From Planctomycetota bacterium (GTDB lineage: Bacteria > Planctomycetota > UBA1135 > UBA2386), in the NCBI GenBank assembly GCA_016872675.1, contig VGZG01000005.1, positions 1-64,000 on the forward strand: a stretch of 64,000 bases of DNA, in the 5' to 3' direction. A program made the translations under genes and the position numbers. A model generated the notes under the pieces. That model was not told the DNA's origin, ran no database searches, and was given only the letters and a program-made list of their open reading frames with translations. Numbering within the stretch: position 1 is the first letter of the stretch; every line of letters starts with the position of its first letter. Of this stretch, positions 20,401 to 28,589 are shown piece by piece.

Positions 20401-20900
20401 GAAGTCGTGAATCGGAAGGTGACAGGCTGGGCCAGCGGCCGACCGCGCTGGTCGCTGAGAGTCGTGCCGTTGACGATCGAGCCGCCAACGAGTTGCACCA
20501 CGTACGTGCGGCCGGGCCGGAAGCCGCCGTTGGTGTAGAGGTCATTGGACGGCAGTCGCGGGTTGAACAGCAGCCGGCGACCAGGAGCAGTGTCGCCGGG
20601 ACTCGTGCCGACCGAGAACTCGCCAGCGACCGGTTCGGCGATGATGTTGCCGAGTTGGTCCTGCACCTCGAACGCGAAGGTCGACAGGTTGACGGAGTCA
20701 AAGTTGATCGGGTTGCTGAAGTCGATTCGGATCGCGTCGTTGAGGAACAACGTCGCGTTGTTGCTGGGCTCCGTGCTCAGCACGAGGAAGGTGCCGCCCG
20801 TGCTGGTGCCGACGCCAGCACCGTCATCGCCACCTGAGCAGGCAGCGACGAACGCGACGGAGAGCAGGGAGAGGAGCCGAGTCGGGGTCACACGGATCAT
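17451..20900 (-). CDS. Giant Ig-like lipoprotein with glycine-rich beta-repeat region
   Basis: An 1149-residue lipoprotein: leader RLLSLLSVAFVAAC, then an Ig-like domain (LNDAIRIDFSNPINFDSVN) and further beta domains. A glycine-rich region follows (roughly residues 470-720), with blocks of up to nine consecutive glycines alternating with short hydrophobic strands such as VLIVKALGPIIVADGGKIVA. That alternation suggests a stacked beta fold like those in bacterial surface adhesins. The C-terminal 350 residues are again beta-rich. No enzyme motif is seen. It sits between the two giant paralogues on the same strand. The bases just before the ATG are CCTCC, not a Shine-Dalgarno sequence. Confidence 0.75.
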   Translation of the reverse strand: MIRVTPTRLLSLLSVAFVAACSGGDDGAGVGTSTGGTFLVLSTEPSNNATLFLNDAIRIDFSNPINFDSVNLSTFAFEVQDQLGNIIAEPVAGEFSVGTSPGDTAPGRRLLFNPRLPSNDLYTNGGFRPGRTYVVQLVGGSIVNGTTLSDQRGRPLAQPVTFRFTTSNGTTAAQLFRNTLPGGPRKSQLLVTPVTDTSGAISLNKLGSSGVEVRLQFDQPLNPSSLNVPVAIPTDPLTRSPNNRGRVFLEYDDPIYGENIWLPADAELASNTTSGATITLRPLGVLPNNALVRVVVENTLEDISGESNVANAAYDRIFGQFRTRRAYDQQFDAVVQDFLAAEQIDLAAAFPEPTAQVGPGYIKAGFDFEGAVTGAEFEPTVPQTILNTNFTVVTPKEGAPFNVAGGVFNFKNVKIPAGKVVLGTGTNPMVFLVTGSFEVAGTLSVRGFDGVRVTTTANANVPKAGGAGACGGGDGGAGSPSTTLRDLFGAPGNGPNQAPGQGGVGGTLSCIAGCNRGAGGGGGGLTTQGDPNFKQKTQPPTATAPFPVFQQQNGIGGNGCFGAGGSVTRSLPGSVAGVTVFADARSDNNFFGVGIRFDGTPQRIPGELAAPIGGGGGGGGGDVSSSTCDENDVNFETDLSGGGGGGGGGVLIVKALGPIIVADGGKIVADGGSGGDGEAVGSVATSRRGGGGGAGAGGMVILMSATRIDINARGNNGRFLYGAASGVDTNDFDFSISADGGACVTAGTYSPTVLRKYQTDTTGVIPAAFATLYDSAPLGGFGGMGIVQLMAPPGSNTDGTNTRLDDNINFFRASVLQSGAGKRNLIAWRGFPNSLGQGVDDSGTVVTIGDNEGDIRPSPILLPAPFGAKTRLRSRWIDTGSVVRRGILSDDNLPRGVIESGGAQRGPRYEFAGVSDFDGVIQTSTTNVGFASFRRQGSVALAKFPEIVPLSSVLSQPVATTYQGDAAYVIDFATVAIGLGATPDRYTGYIVELFNAANARLEGFRILSHTDRQLIVSSDGRAMPAAVAKARVLAAFYEMITNGVRGQGPTYLGANGLRVPNANVKIGFAFHQDPASLTALRFPANPNDYLYNLEDAAVQQQIRALGAAFVQWDILFDIGFKESTGDVPPNLSPSTPRPELRFLSVPFRF

Positions 20901-20980
20901 GGAGGAACTCAGTCAGACGACGCTGTTCGGCCAGAACTCGTCACGCGCAGCCCGCAAGGGCAGCGCCGCGCGGGGCGAGC

Positions 20981-21105
20981 GGGCCGGTCGACGGCCCCAG
21001 GACTGCGTAACCCTGGGGTCGAGGGATTGCATCCAGGCACGGCCTGGATGCCAGCGAGAACGGCAAGCGGAAGAATGAAAGAGCGCGCCCCGCGACGCCG
21101 GGGCG
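20981..21105 (-). repeat. Chain of four hairpins between giant lipoprotein genes
   Basis: Four inverted repeats occur in 125 bases downstream of the 21117-25034 gene: CGCCCCG/CGGGGCG (21086-21092, 21099-21105), GCATCCAGGC/GCCTGGATGC (21029-21038, 21042-21051), CCCCAGG/CCTGGGG (20995-21001, 21012-21018) and GGGCCG/CGGCCC (20981-20986, 20992-20997). The last two share three bases and so cannot both form fully. The first may be a terminator. The rest could be the 5' leader structure of the next gene, whose ATG is at 20900. Confidence 0.55.
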
Positions 21106-21116
21106 ACGAGAACGGG

Positions 21117-24100
21117 TCAGAGCGTCCGGAACCGATAGGCCACCGCGAACGTATCGATCGCTGGAACGACCGGCGGATTCGCGTCGACGTTGTTGGTCGT
21201 GACGAATCGCCAGTTGAGGTAGCGGACGTCACGCGGCGTGAAGGCTTCGTTGGGGCCAGCAAACTGTGCCGTGAACGATGGCGACAGCAGGACGTTGGGG
21301 TCCTCGACGTACGTCGTCACGGTGCGGTTGTAGGTGTACGTCCACCAGTTGCGGGCGGTCGAAGTGCCCGGGATGTTGCGGGTGTCCCACTTGCGGATGT
21401 GGGCGTCGCCGGCCTTGAACGGATCGAGCGGGAAGTTCGCCGCCGTCGGCCGCAGCTGGGCGCGCATTGCGGCCGTGAACACCCCCCCGGGGTAAACCAC
21501 CGAGGCGGTGTTGATCCACGCGTTCCAGTACCACGGCGTGCTGTCGACCACGCCGGCGCCGCGGAACTGCGGCACCAGCGACGTGCCCGCGGGCAGTTGC
21601 GAGAGCGGCGGATCGAACTGGTAGCTGAACTGCGGCAGCACGTTCGTCGGCACGACGCTCACACCGTTCGACAGGTAGAACGGGCCAAGACGCGGGTCCG
21701 AACTTCCTTCCGGCACACGGTGCGGATTGTTGATGTCGATGAAGCCGTTCGTGATCACGCTCTGGCGCTTCACGACATCCATCATGATCCAATAGAAGGT
21801 GTTGTCGCCGGGCGACGTTGGAGCAGTGCTGCCACCGACGAAGCCGCCCGCGGCCGTGCTCCACGCCGGATCGCTGGGGCCGCGGCACACCGGCGGCGAA
21901 GAGCCGACCCCTGGCCTGCCAGCGCTAAGCACGCGAAAGTTCGGCTGCGGGCCCGACTGCACCGTGATGGAAACCTGCCAGCCGTTGGTGCCCAGAGCGA
22001 TGTAGCCCCCACCTGCCGGCAACTCCGACGAGTCGCAGTATGTCCAGAAGTCGGCGAGCAGCGGCAGAGCGATGTTGCCGACCAAGCCCGCAGTGAAGCT
22101 ATCGATGCCGCTGGTCAGGTTCGCGTTCGACGCGTCGTTCCAGTAGGCGTTGACGAACTGGACTGTGCCGGCGTTGTCGACCCAGCGGCGCCCCTGGCCC
22201 ATGTTGAACGGCGACACGATGTAAGGCGCGACGGTGGCGCCGTTGAGGTCGGACCCACCGCCGATGTTGCAGCCCTGCTCGACCACCGTTTCGTCGCGGT
22301 AGACAAAGTATGGCTGTTGGAAGGTCGGCAGTGGCAGGAAGCGATTGACCTGGTTCGGCTCGTAGACGACCTTCGACGGGTCGATCGACATCGGCATGTC
22401 GACGTACGCGGCGCGCTTCGGGGATTGTGTCTGGAGGATCGTGCCGGTGCCCGTCGGAATGGGGTTCCACGCAAAGTTTCTCTCGAATTGGCTCTGCAGA
22501 CCGCTGTCTGGCATCGACGGCAGGGAACTGAAGTCGCCGACACAAGGCGCCGGACGTCGCTCGGAGTGACCGAGCCACATACTCGTACGGTCGAACTCGT
22601 CGAAGGTCAGGTTAGTCGCCGTGTACGGCGCCCAATACATCTGCTCGATGTCGAGGTTGAAGTCGAACGGATCGGTGCGCGAGAGGCTCAGGTCGATCTC
22701 GCGCCACAGCGTCTGCAGACGGCAGCCATAGGGATTGAGCGGGTTCTGGATGCCGGCGTTGAGGAGGTTCGTCGCCGTGTTGGATGCGATCATGACTTCG
22801 GAGCTGAACGTCTGCGGGCACCAAGCAAGCGGATTGAGCAGCGTATTCGGCCCGGGGATTGTGTTCTGAACAACCGGCAACTGGTTCAGATTGTCGGCAA
22901 CGACGCGGGAACGCGTCGACGGGCGCGCCAGCAACTTGTTGTCAAGGTAGACAAAGCCGCCGAACAGGTCTTCGAGCGGGTAGGCCTCAGCGATGTTGCC
23001 TTGCGTGGTTCCCTGCACCTCGTTGGCAAGGAAGTAGCTGGGATTGGCGTCCTCGTCGCGATTCGCGAAGCGGCGGACCACCGAGACAGCCAGATTGTCG
23101 GGAAACAGCGGCACATTGCCGTTGACGCGCGTATCGACTGTGAACGGAATTACGACGCTGTTGCTGCGATCTGCGGTCGTACCCTGGAGGTCCAGCGGGT
23201 TGCCCGCCAAGTCCTTGATGCCGCCGTCGTCCGAGGCGGAGATCATGTGGAGGAAGTAGCGGTAATCGGCGCCAGCCGGCGGATTGCGCAACGTGTCGTC
23301 AAGGAAGAACCCGGACGTCGGCTGCAGGCGCAACGACGTCTGCGAGCCGTCCTCGTCGAAGACTTGCGCCTCGATCAGGTATGGCGTTCGATACTTGGCG
23401 AGGTTGAAGGCCGCCGGATTCATGCCGACTCCGCCCAGCGCATTTGGGCGCGTGGCGATGAACTGCTCGATGCTGTCCGAGGTCGTCAGGTCGCGCATCG
23501 CGAAGAAAAACGTGTCGGCCCACCGCACCGTGCTGCGATCGACCGGCTTGGTGAAGCGCACGATTGCGCCGGCGAATGGCGACACGAACTCATTGGGCGG
23601 CGGCTGGACGCCGTTGAGCGACAGCGGCGCCGGCGAGAACAGCAGAAAGTTGCGCGGATCGTCGCGGCCGGCGGCGCCGCCGGCGGTGAACTCCGCGACG
23701 CAGACGGTGCGCGGCGCGTTGGCCACCAGCCACGGCTCGCGCTCGGCGATGCTCGCTGGGTAGCCGGGCAGCAACCGAGGATCGCGCTCTTCCAAGCCCG
23801 GAATCCGGCGAATGCGCACGCGGACGTGCTGTACCGAAGGGTTGTTCAGGTCGTCCGCCGGATCGACCACGACCTCAGCGCTGCCAAAGACGGTGCCCGA
23901 CGAATCGGTGACGATGCGCATGACGTCGCCGCGGTCGATCTCGTGCGAGACGCCGTTCTTGTAGACGGTGATCTCCTGCGTGAACGAATTGATCGGCGCG
24001 ACGCTCTCGAGGAAGAACGGAATTTCGCCGATCACGCGGAGCGGCAACGGGTCGCGCACGAAACCGCCAGCGATGTCCGCCGAAGTGTCGCTGGCGTTGC

Positions 24101-25034
24101 CAGAACGGAAGTCGCGCGCGATCGAAAGGCGGGCGGCGTTGTTCAGGCCCGTGAGATCGTTCGCACCGGCGCGCAGGCGCGGCAGCGCAAGCGGCCCATC
24201 GAGGGCGAGGGCGACGCGGATGTTGGCCCCAGTCTGGTTGGGGGACGCAGGCAGCCCGGCGGCGTTGTTGATCGTCTGGTACTGCTGGCCCTCGGTGCCG
24301 AGCAGGACGGGGTCGAGGACCAAATCGCGCTCACCGACCACGATGCGCACTGGCATCGGCACGAAACCATTGGGCTGCGTCGGATCGTCGACGATCTTGA
24401 GCAACTGCACGGCCTCGGTGTTGCGCAGACCGACGACCTGACCTTGGCCGTTGCGCTCGACGAAGAAGGTGTCGGTGACGCCGAGTGGTTGCGAAAACGT
24501 CAGGCGAATGGCGCTGTTGCGCGCGACGACGCTGTACGTCCCTGCCGACGGCGTCGTGGCGTAGAGTTGTGGCGTCACCTCGCGCAACGCGTCATCCAAC
24601 GCGTCGAAGGCGTTGCGGAACTCGACGCTCGCGACATCACGCGGGATGAACAGCCGTGGCTGCAGCGTGTCCGGATCGGCGGCGATGAAGTCGTAGGTGA
24701 TGTCTTCGTCGCGCAGAGTCGAGTTGGTCGGGCGCTGGTCCTGGATGTCGCCGCCGATCACCACGTCCCTGCGGTAGAGGGCGATCGCAGCGCCTCCGGG
24801 CGAGACCTGCAGACCATAGACATCGGCGAGGCGGCCGCTCTCGACCCGGATCAGTTCCGGCTGCCCACCGGTGGTCGGGATGCCGACGTCGACGCCACCA
24901 GAGCCGCAGGCGACCGCGAGGAAGGCCAGCGCCGCCGCCGCGAACGGCATCGCGCCTTGGCGCAAGGGTGTCGCGACGGGATCGAGGCTGCCGGCGGTGT
25001 TCGGGCGCCGGGACACGCTGTGGGGGTGGACCAT
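21117..25034 (-). CDS. Giant Ig-like domain lipoprotein, paralogue B
   Basis: The product of up to 1305 residues carries a lipoprotein signal (ALAFLAVAC followed by GSGG). The mature N-terminus has QPELIRVESGRLADVYG and the C-terminus LNWRFVTTNNVDANPP, both matching the paralogue at 13375-17331. Ig-like strands such as AIRLTFSQPLGVTDTFFV recur. It also has the same organisation of a signal, a short VxxGR..DVY motif, several beta domains and a C-terminal domain ending in a YRF/YRM motif. The long N-terminal extension before MPFAAAALAF may be untranslated; an internal ATG at 24950 gives 1277 residues and a shorter signal lacking basic residues. It is probably surface-exposed; the function is unknown. 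Confidence 0.72.
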   Translation of the reverse strand: MVHPHSVSRRPNTAGSLDPVATPLRQGAMPFAAAALAFLAVACGSGGVDVGIPTTGGQPELIRVESGRLADVYGLQVSPGGAAIALYRRDVVIGGDIQDQRPTNSTLRDEDITYDFIAADPDTLQPRLFIPRDVASVEFRNAFDALDDALREVTPQLYATTPSAGTYSVVARNSAIRLTFSQPLGVTDTFFVERNGQGQVVGLRNTEAVQLLKIVDDPTQPNGFVPMPVRIVVGERDLVLDPVLLGTEGQQYQTINNAAGLPASPNQTGANIRVALALDGPLALPRLRAGANDLTGLNNAARLSIARDFRSGNASDTSADIAGGFVRDPLPLRVIGEIPFFLESVAPINSFTQEITVYKNGVSHEIDRGDVMRIVTDSSGTVFGSAEVVVDPADDLNNPSVQHVRVRIRRIPGLEERDPRLLPGYPASIAEREPWLVANAPRTVCVAEFTAGGAAGRDDPRNFLLFSPAPLSLNGVQPPPNEFVSPFAGAIVRFTKPVDRSTVRWADTFFFAMRDLTTSDSIEQFIATRPNALGGVGMNPAAFNLAKYRTPYLIEAQVFDEDGSQTSLRLQPTSGFFLDDTLRNPPAGADYRYFLHMISASDDGGIKDLAGNPLDLQGTTADRSNSVVIPFTVDTRVNGNVPLFPDNLAVSVVRRFANRDEDANPSYFLANEVQGTTQGNIAEAYPLEDLFGGFVYLDNKLLARPSTRSRVVADNLNQLPVVQNTIPGPNTLLNPLAWCPQTFSSEVMIASNTATNLLNAGIQNPLNPYGCRLQTLWREIDLSLSRTDPFDFNLDIEQMYWAPYTATNLTFDEFDRTSMWLGHSERRPAPCVGDFSSLPSMPDSGLQSQFERNFAWNPIPTGTGTILQTQSPKRAAYVDMPMSIDPSKVVYEPNQVNRFLPLPTFQQPYFVYRDETVVEQGCNIGGGSDLNGATVAPYIVSPFNMGQGRRWVDNAGTVQFVNAYWNDASNANLTSGIDSFTAGLVGNIALPLLADFWTYCDSSELPAGGGYIALGTNGWQVSITVQSGPQPNFRVLSAGRPGVGSSPPVCRGPSDPAWSTAAGGFVGGSTAPTSPGDNTFYWIMMDVVKRQSVITNGFIDINNPHRVPEGSSDPRLGPFYLSNGVSVVPTNVLPQFSYQFDPPLSQLPAGTSLVPQFRGAGVVDSTPWYWNAWINTASVVYPGGVFTAAMRAQLRPTAANFPLDPFKAGDAHIRKWDTRNIPGTSTARNWWTYTYNRTVTTYVEDPNVLLSPSFTAQFAGPNEAFTPRDVRYLNWRFVTTNNVDANPPVVPAIDTFAVAYRFRTL

Positions 25035-25429
25035 AGATTCGAGCAGCGACGCGTAGATCGACGACCGCGATGAGGCCTAGTCCGCACGGTCCCTAGGGCA
25101 CGCCCGCTCCGTCGCTCGAAACTCCCGGCGGTGCGCGCACGATGCGCGCATGCGGAGGCCTGCGAATCCACGGAAGCGACCGAACGTACCCAGGCTTGCC
25201 AGCGGCAAGTCAGGGGGCGTTCGACGGCTCGAGGGGTATCAAACATCATGCCGCATTGGTGCCCTGCTGCAAGCACCCGCAACCGGGTGAAGCAACGAGA
25301 TTTATGTGGCGTCGAGGGGCTCAACGGCATGCCCTCGCGGGCGGTCTCGCGCCCGTGGTGCGCGCATCCGCACGCAGCGTCCGCTTTCACCCCGACGCCG
25401 CGCGCCGGTCGACGCCGATGCGGACGGCG
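25035..25429. other. 395-base intergenic region with no gene
   Basis: This spacer lies between the start of a giant lipoprotein gene and the stop of the pyrB-type gene. No convincing coding frame is seen. It holds one short perfect hairpin, TGCGCGCA, loop CGA, TGCGCGCA (25132-25150). The rest presumably contains the promoter of the lipoprotein gene and the end of the pyrB transcript; I could not pick a promoter with confidence. Confidence 0.6.
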
Positions 25430-26770
25430 TCAGGGCTCGCAGTCGTAGCCAGCTGCCTGTGCCTGGTCTTCCGACTCGAAGTACACCCGGTCGGGCCGCG
25501 GGATCTCGACTGCACCTGAGGAACTTGTCCGGAACGCCTTTCGGGATAATGGGTTACCAACAAATCGCGCCTCGACTTCCCGCTCGCAATAGGCGCACGA
25601 AAGCACCGGCGGCTGCTCAGCGTCGCGGATGCGGAAGTCGCGGTTCAGGTAGCGCACGCCCTCGTTGTTGGTGATGCACCGCTCGTTCCGACAGCGGAAA
25701 CCCGCCCCAGCCGCCGCCCCAGGGGTGACTGTGAAGACCGCCGGAGGCGCGGCGTCGAGTTGGATCTTGCCCAGCAAGAAGGCCATCAGGGCCATGCGCA
25801 TCGGCACGCCAAGTTCTGCTTGCCGGAAGTAGACCGACCGAGGGTCGTCGTCGACGTCGTAGTCGATTTCGTCGACGCGCGGTAGCGGGTGCATGATCCG
25901 CGCGTCCTTCGCGGCGGCGGCGCCGAGGGTCGAGCGCGTGAGCCGCGGGTAGTTGCGCGTCTCCTCGCCGGCATGGCGCTCGCGCTGCGCCCGCGTCATG
26001 TAGATCGCGTCGATTCGGTTCACTTCGAAGTTGGTGAGGCTGGTGAACAACGCCAACTGGTGCGGCTTGCTCGCGGTCAGGTACGCAGCCGCGTTGCTGC
26101 TGCCGGCGATGCCGGGCAGGTCACCGACCGATGCCGTCGCGGCCTGCACGCCGAACTCGCGCCGCAGTCGGTGCAGCACATAGTCGGGCAATTCGAAACC
26201 TGGATAGGGCATCGTGACGATGTTCGCGCCGAAGCGCGCCAGCGCGTAGCAGAACGAGTGGATGGTGCGCGAGTAGCGCAAGTCGCCACAGAGAACGATT
26301 TCGAGGCCCTCTAGCCGCCCTTTCTCCTTCCACAGAGTATAGAGGTCGCAGAGCGTCTGCGTCGGGTGCTCATGCGCGCCGTCGCCGCCATTGACGACGG
26401 GCACGCGTGCGTAACGTGCCGCAACACGCGCCGCGCCGTCCTCGGGATGACGCACGACGAGGATGTCGGCATAGCTGCCGCCGACGACGCGGACGGTGTC
26501 GGCCAGCGACTCGCCCTTCGAACGGCTGGTGTTCTTCTCGTCCGCCGCAGTGATCACGCCGCCGCCCAGACGATGCATCGCCGACTCGAAGCTGAGCCGC
26601 GTTCGCGTGCTCGGCTCGAAGAACAGCGTCGCCATGATCGTGCCGCAGCAGATGTGCGACCACGCACGGAGGTCGTCACGGAACGTGTCCGCGTGCCGGA
26701 AGAGTTCGAGGATCTCGGCGGTGCTCAGATCCTCGATGGAGACGAGATCGCGCTTGGCAGGTACGGCCAT
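25430..26770 (-). CDS. pyrB: Aspartate carbamoyltransferase fused to a PyrI-type zinc domain
   Basis: The 446-residue product has a full catalytic chain (about 1-338): carbamoyl-phosphate loop FEPSTRTR (51-58), the 80s-loop lysine K85 in SKGESLADT, HPTQT (135-139) and HPLPR (294-298). It makes carbamoyl aspartate in pyrimidine synthesis. Beyond the normal end comes a linker, then C360, C365, C392 and C395 in CRNERCITNNEG and CAYCERE, matching the C-x4-C...C-x2-C zinc domain of the regulatory chain PyrI. The nucleotide-binding N-terminal half of PyrI is absent. A last segment of about 45 residues (ending FESEDQAQAAGYDCEP) is unassigned. No carAB or pyrC is adjacent. PyrB-PyrI fusions are known in Thermotoga; a zinc-only version is unfamiliar to me. 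Confidence 0.9.
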   Translation of the reverse strand: MAVPAKRDLVSIEDLSTAEILELFRHADTFRDDLRAWSHICCGTIMATLFFEPSTRTRLSFESAMHRLGGGVITAADEKNTSRSKGESLADTVRVVGGSYADILVVRHPEDGAARVAARYARVPVVNGGDGAHEHPTQTLCDLYTLWKEKGRLEGLEIVLCGDLRYSRTIHSFCYALARFGANIVTMPYPGFELPDYVLHRLRREFGVQAATASVGDLPGIAGSSNAAAYLTASKPHQLALFTSLTNFEVNRIDAIYMTRAQRERHAGEETRNYPRLTRSTLGAAAAKDARIMHPLPRVDEIDYDVDDDPRSVYFRQAELGVPMRMALMAFLLGKIQLDAAPPAVFTVTPGAAAGAGFRCRNERCITNNEGVRYLNRDFRIRDAEQPPVLSCAYCEREVEARFVGNPLSRKAFRTSSSGAVEIPRPDRVYFESEDQAQAAGYDCEP

Positions 26771-26824
26771 CGGGGCTGGCGATCATGCCGCCGCACGCTG
26801 GGCGGAACAATGCGGGCGGATGGG

Positions 26825-27835
26825 CTAGCCTGCGGCCACGACGAGGGCGCGCAGCGCCGCGAGCTCGCGGTCGTCCAACGCCGCGAAGCCGCCGACCCTG
26901 CCCGCCGGCGGCAGCCCACGGGCAGCGCGCAGCCACCCACCAATCGACTGCTGCAGACCGGCCACCACCCCGCTCGCCGCGGCGCAGCGTCCGGCGCACG
27001 GGACGTCGGCTGGCCAGCGTGCCGCCGGTCCGTCGCCCTTCGACGCGACGACGACCGCGGCGTCGGCGGCCAGCAGCCGGTCGGCGGCGTCCGGGCCGCG
27101 CATCCCGTCGACGACCAGCAACCGCAGCCCGTCGCGCCGTGCCGCGCGCGAGCGCGCGATCGCCGCCGCGTCCGCCGCATCGTCGGCCAAGCCTTCGCCG
27201 GCGTGGTCATGGAGCACGTAGGGGTAGCCGTCGAGCACGACGGACTCTGCGACCACGTCGCGCGTGAGCCCGGCCGTCGGGCCGGCGAGCGCGCGCTCGC
27301 GGCCCAGCAGCGCATTGAACAACGTCGACTTGCCGGCGTTCTGTCGGCCGATCAGGTGCACAGGCGCCGGCACGGCGAGCGCCACCGCTACCTGCGAGCG
27401 CGCCAAGGCTGCGGCCACTGCAACTCGGCGCGCTGGCAAGGGCGACTCGGCCAGGCGCGCCAGCTCGGCCGCGAAGTCGTGGCCCAGTTGCTCGATCGCG
27501 AGTTCGAGCTGCGCGCGGCCGATCGCGGTACGAGCCAATCGCATGGCCGCGTTCGGTGGCGACGGCGCCGTCAGTCCGAACGTCGCCAAAGCCGCCGCTT
27601 CGATGGCGAGTCCGCCGTGCGCATGGACCTCGATGGCGCCATCGGCGCGCGCGACCACCAACACGTCGTCGCACGCGTCATCCGCCAACCGCCAGGTTGC
27701 CCGCGCCGGCCGGCCGGCAGCAGCCGTCGCCAGCGCCGACGCGGGCGCGAGGCTCGCCGCGAGGACCGCCGTCTCGTGCGCGGCGAAGCGGTAGACGGCG
27801 ACGCCCGCGACGCCGCCTGGCGTCAGTCGTTCCAC
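26825..27835 (-). CDS. Degenerate MnmE-like GTPase
   Basis: A 336-residue P-loop GTPase related to MnmE (TrmE). It has G1 GRQNAGKS (163-170), a switch TAGLTRD, G3 HDHAG (209-213) and G4 SKGD (265-268) in place of NKxD. The N-terminal part keeps a reduced MnmE-like fold with the HGG motif (EVHAHGG, 69-75) followed by an LELAIEQLG helix. The C-terminal helical half with the catalytic CxGK motif is missing, and MnmE is normally about 450 residues, so tRNA modification is unlikely. The first bases overlap the end of the pantothenate kinase gene by 13, implying coupled translation. I judge it a divergent paralogue; a regulatory GTPase role is only a guess. Confidence 0.7.
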   Translation of the reverse strand: MERLTPGGVAGVAVYRFAAHETAVLAASLAPASALATAAAGRPARATWRLADDACDDVLVVARADGAIEVHAHGGLAIEAAALATFGLTAPSPPNAAMRLARTAIGRAQLELAIEQLGHDFAAELARLAESPLPARRVAVAAALARSQVAVALAVPAPVHLIGRQNAGKSTLFNALLGRERALAGPTAGLTRDVVAESVVLDGYPYVLHDHAGEGLADDAADAAAIARSRAARRDGLRLLVVDGMRGPDAADRLLAADAAVVVASKGDGPAARWPADVPCAGRCAAASGVVAGLQQSIGGWLRAARGLPPAGRVGGFAALDDRELAALRALVVAAG

Positions 27836-28566
27836 GCCAGCTCCGCCAAGCGAGCAAGGCCGCGGTGCACGAGGTCCGGAACGCGCTCGACAGGCAACGA
27901 AGCGTGGCGCGCGAAGCGCTCGGCGTTGCCGCCGGTGAGCACGACCTGCGTCGCGGCGGGCATCGCGACGAGGACGCCGGCGACGAGCCGTTCGACCATC
28001 CCGCAGTAGCCGAGCAGCACGCCGGCGTCGACGGCGGCCTGCGTGCTGCGCGGGGCGGAGTCGACCGCACCGACGTCGAGTCGGGGAGCCGGCAAAGCCG
28101 GGGTGGCTTGCGCCATGCCGGCGACGATCGCAGGCAGTCCAGGCCCGATCGGACCGCCGCGAAACGTCGCGTCAGCATCTACCGCGTTCACCGTCGTCGC
28201 GGTGCCGCAGTCGACGACGATCGCGGCGCCGAAAAGACGGTGCGCGGCGACGCACCCCAACCACCGATCGACGCCCAACGTCGCAGGCGTCTCGTAGGCG
28301 ATCCGGAGCGGGCACGGCAGGTCATCGCCGGCCACCGCGAGCGCGACGCCAAGCCCGGCGGCGACGTCTCGCACTTGCGCGAGGCTCGCAGGCACGACGC
28401 TGGCGACCACCAACCGCGACGGCGACGCACGCCGCAGGAAGTCGCGCAAGTCGGCGGTCGCGTCCATGCCGCGCTGGATTCGACGACGCGCGCCGGAGGC
28501 TTGAGCCAGGCAGTCGATCGTGCTGTTGCCGCAGTCGATCGTGACGATGCCTGCCCTGGCCGTCAT
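27823..28566 (-). CDS. coaX: Type III pantothenate kinase
   Basis: The 247-residue product is an ASKHA-fold kinase with the CoaX motifs: DCGNST at the N-terminus, GVDRWLGC in the middle and VVDCGTATTVNAVD, followed by GGPIGPGL. It phosphorylates pantothenate in the first step of coenzyme A synthesis. Type III enzymes need a monovalent cation and are not feedback-inhibited by CoA. The ATG at 28566 is preceded by AGG and gives the conserved N-terminus; a longer frame is rejected. It lies 23 bases after the PDZ gene and overlaps the MnmE-like gene. Confidence 0.9.
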   Translation of the reverse strand: MTARAGIVTIDCGNSTIDCLAQASGARRRIQRGMDATADLRDFLRRASPSRLVVASVVPASLAQVRDVAAGLGVALAVAGDDLPCPLRIAYETPATLGVDRWLGCVAAHRLFGAAIVVDCGTATTVNAVDADATFRGGPIGPGLPAIVAGMAQATPALPAPRLDVGAVDSAPRSTQAAVDAGVLLGYCGMVERLVAGVLVAMPAATQVVLTGGNAERFARHASLPVERVPDLVHRGLARLAELAWND

Positions 28567-28589
28567 CGTGGAGCCTGCGGGCACGCCGC

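Noticed and set aside
21027-25073. Open frame of 1348 codons on the plus strand
   Set aside because: It lies antisense to the giant lipoprotein gene and is rich in Arg, Asp and His with no domain, as expected from a high-G+C antisense frame.
25142-25519. Small plus-strand ORF beside the pyrB-type gene
   Set aside because: It overlaps the end of the pyrB-type gene, has no ribosome site and no recognisable domain.
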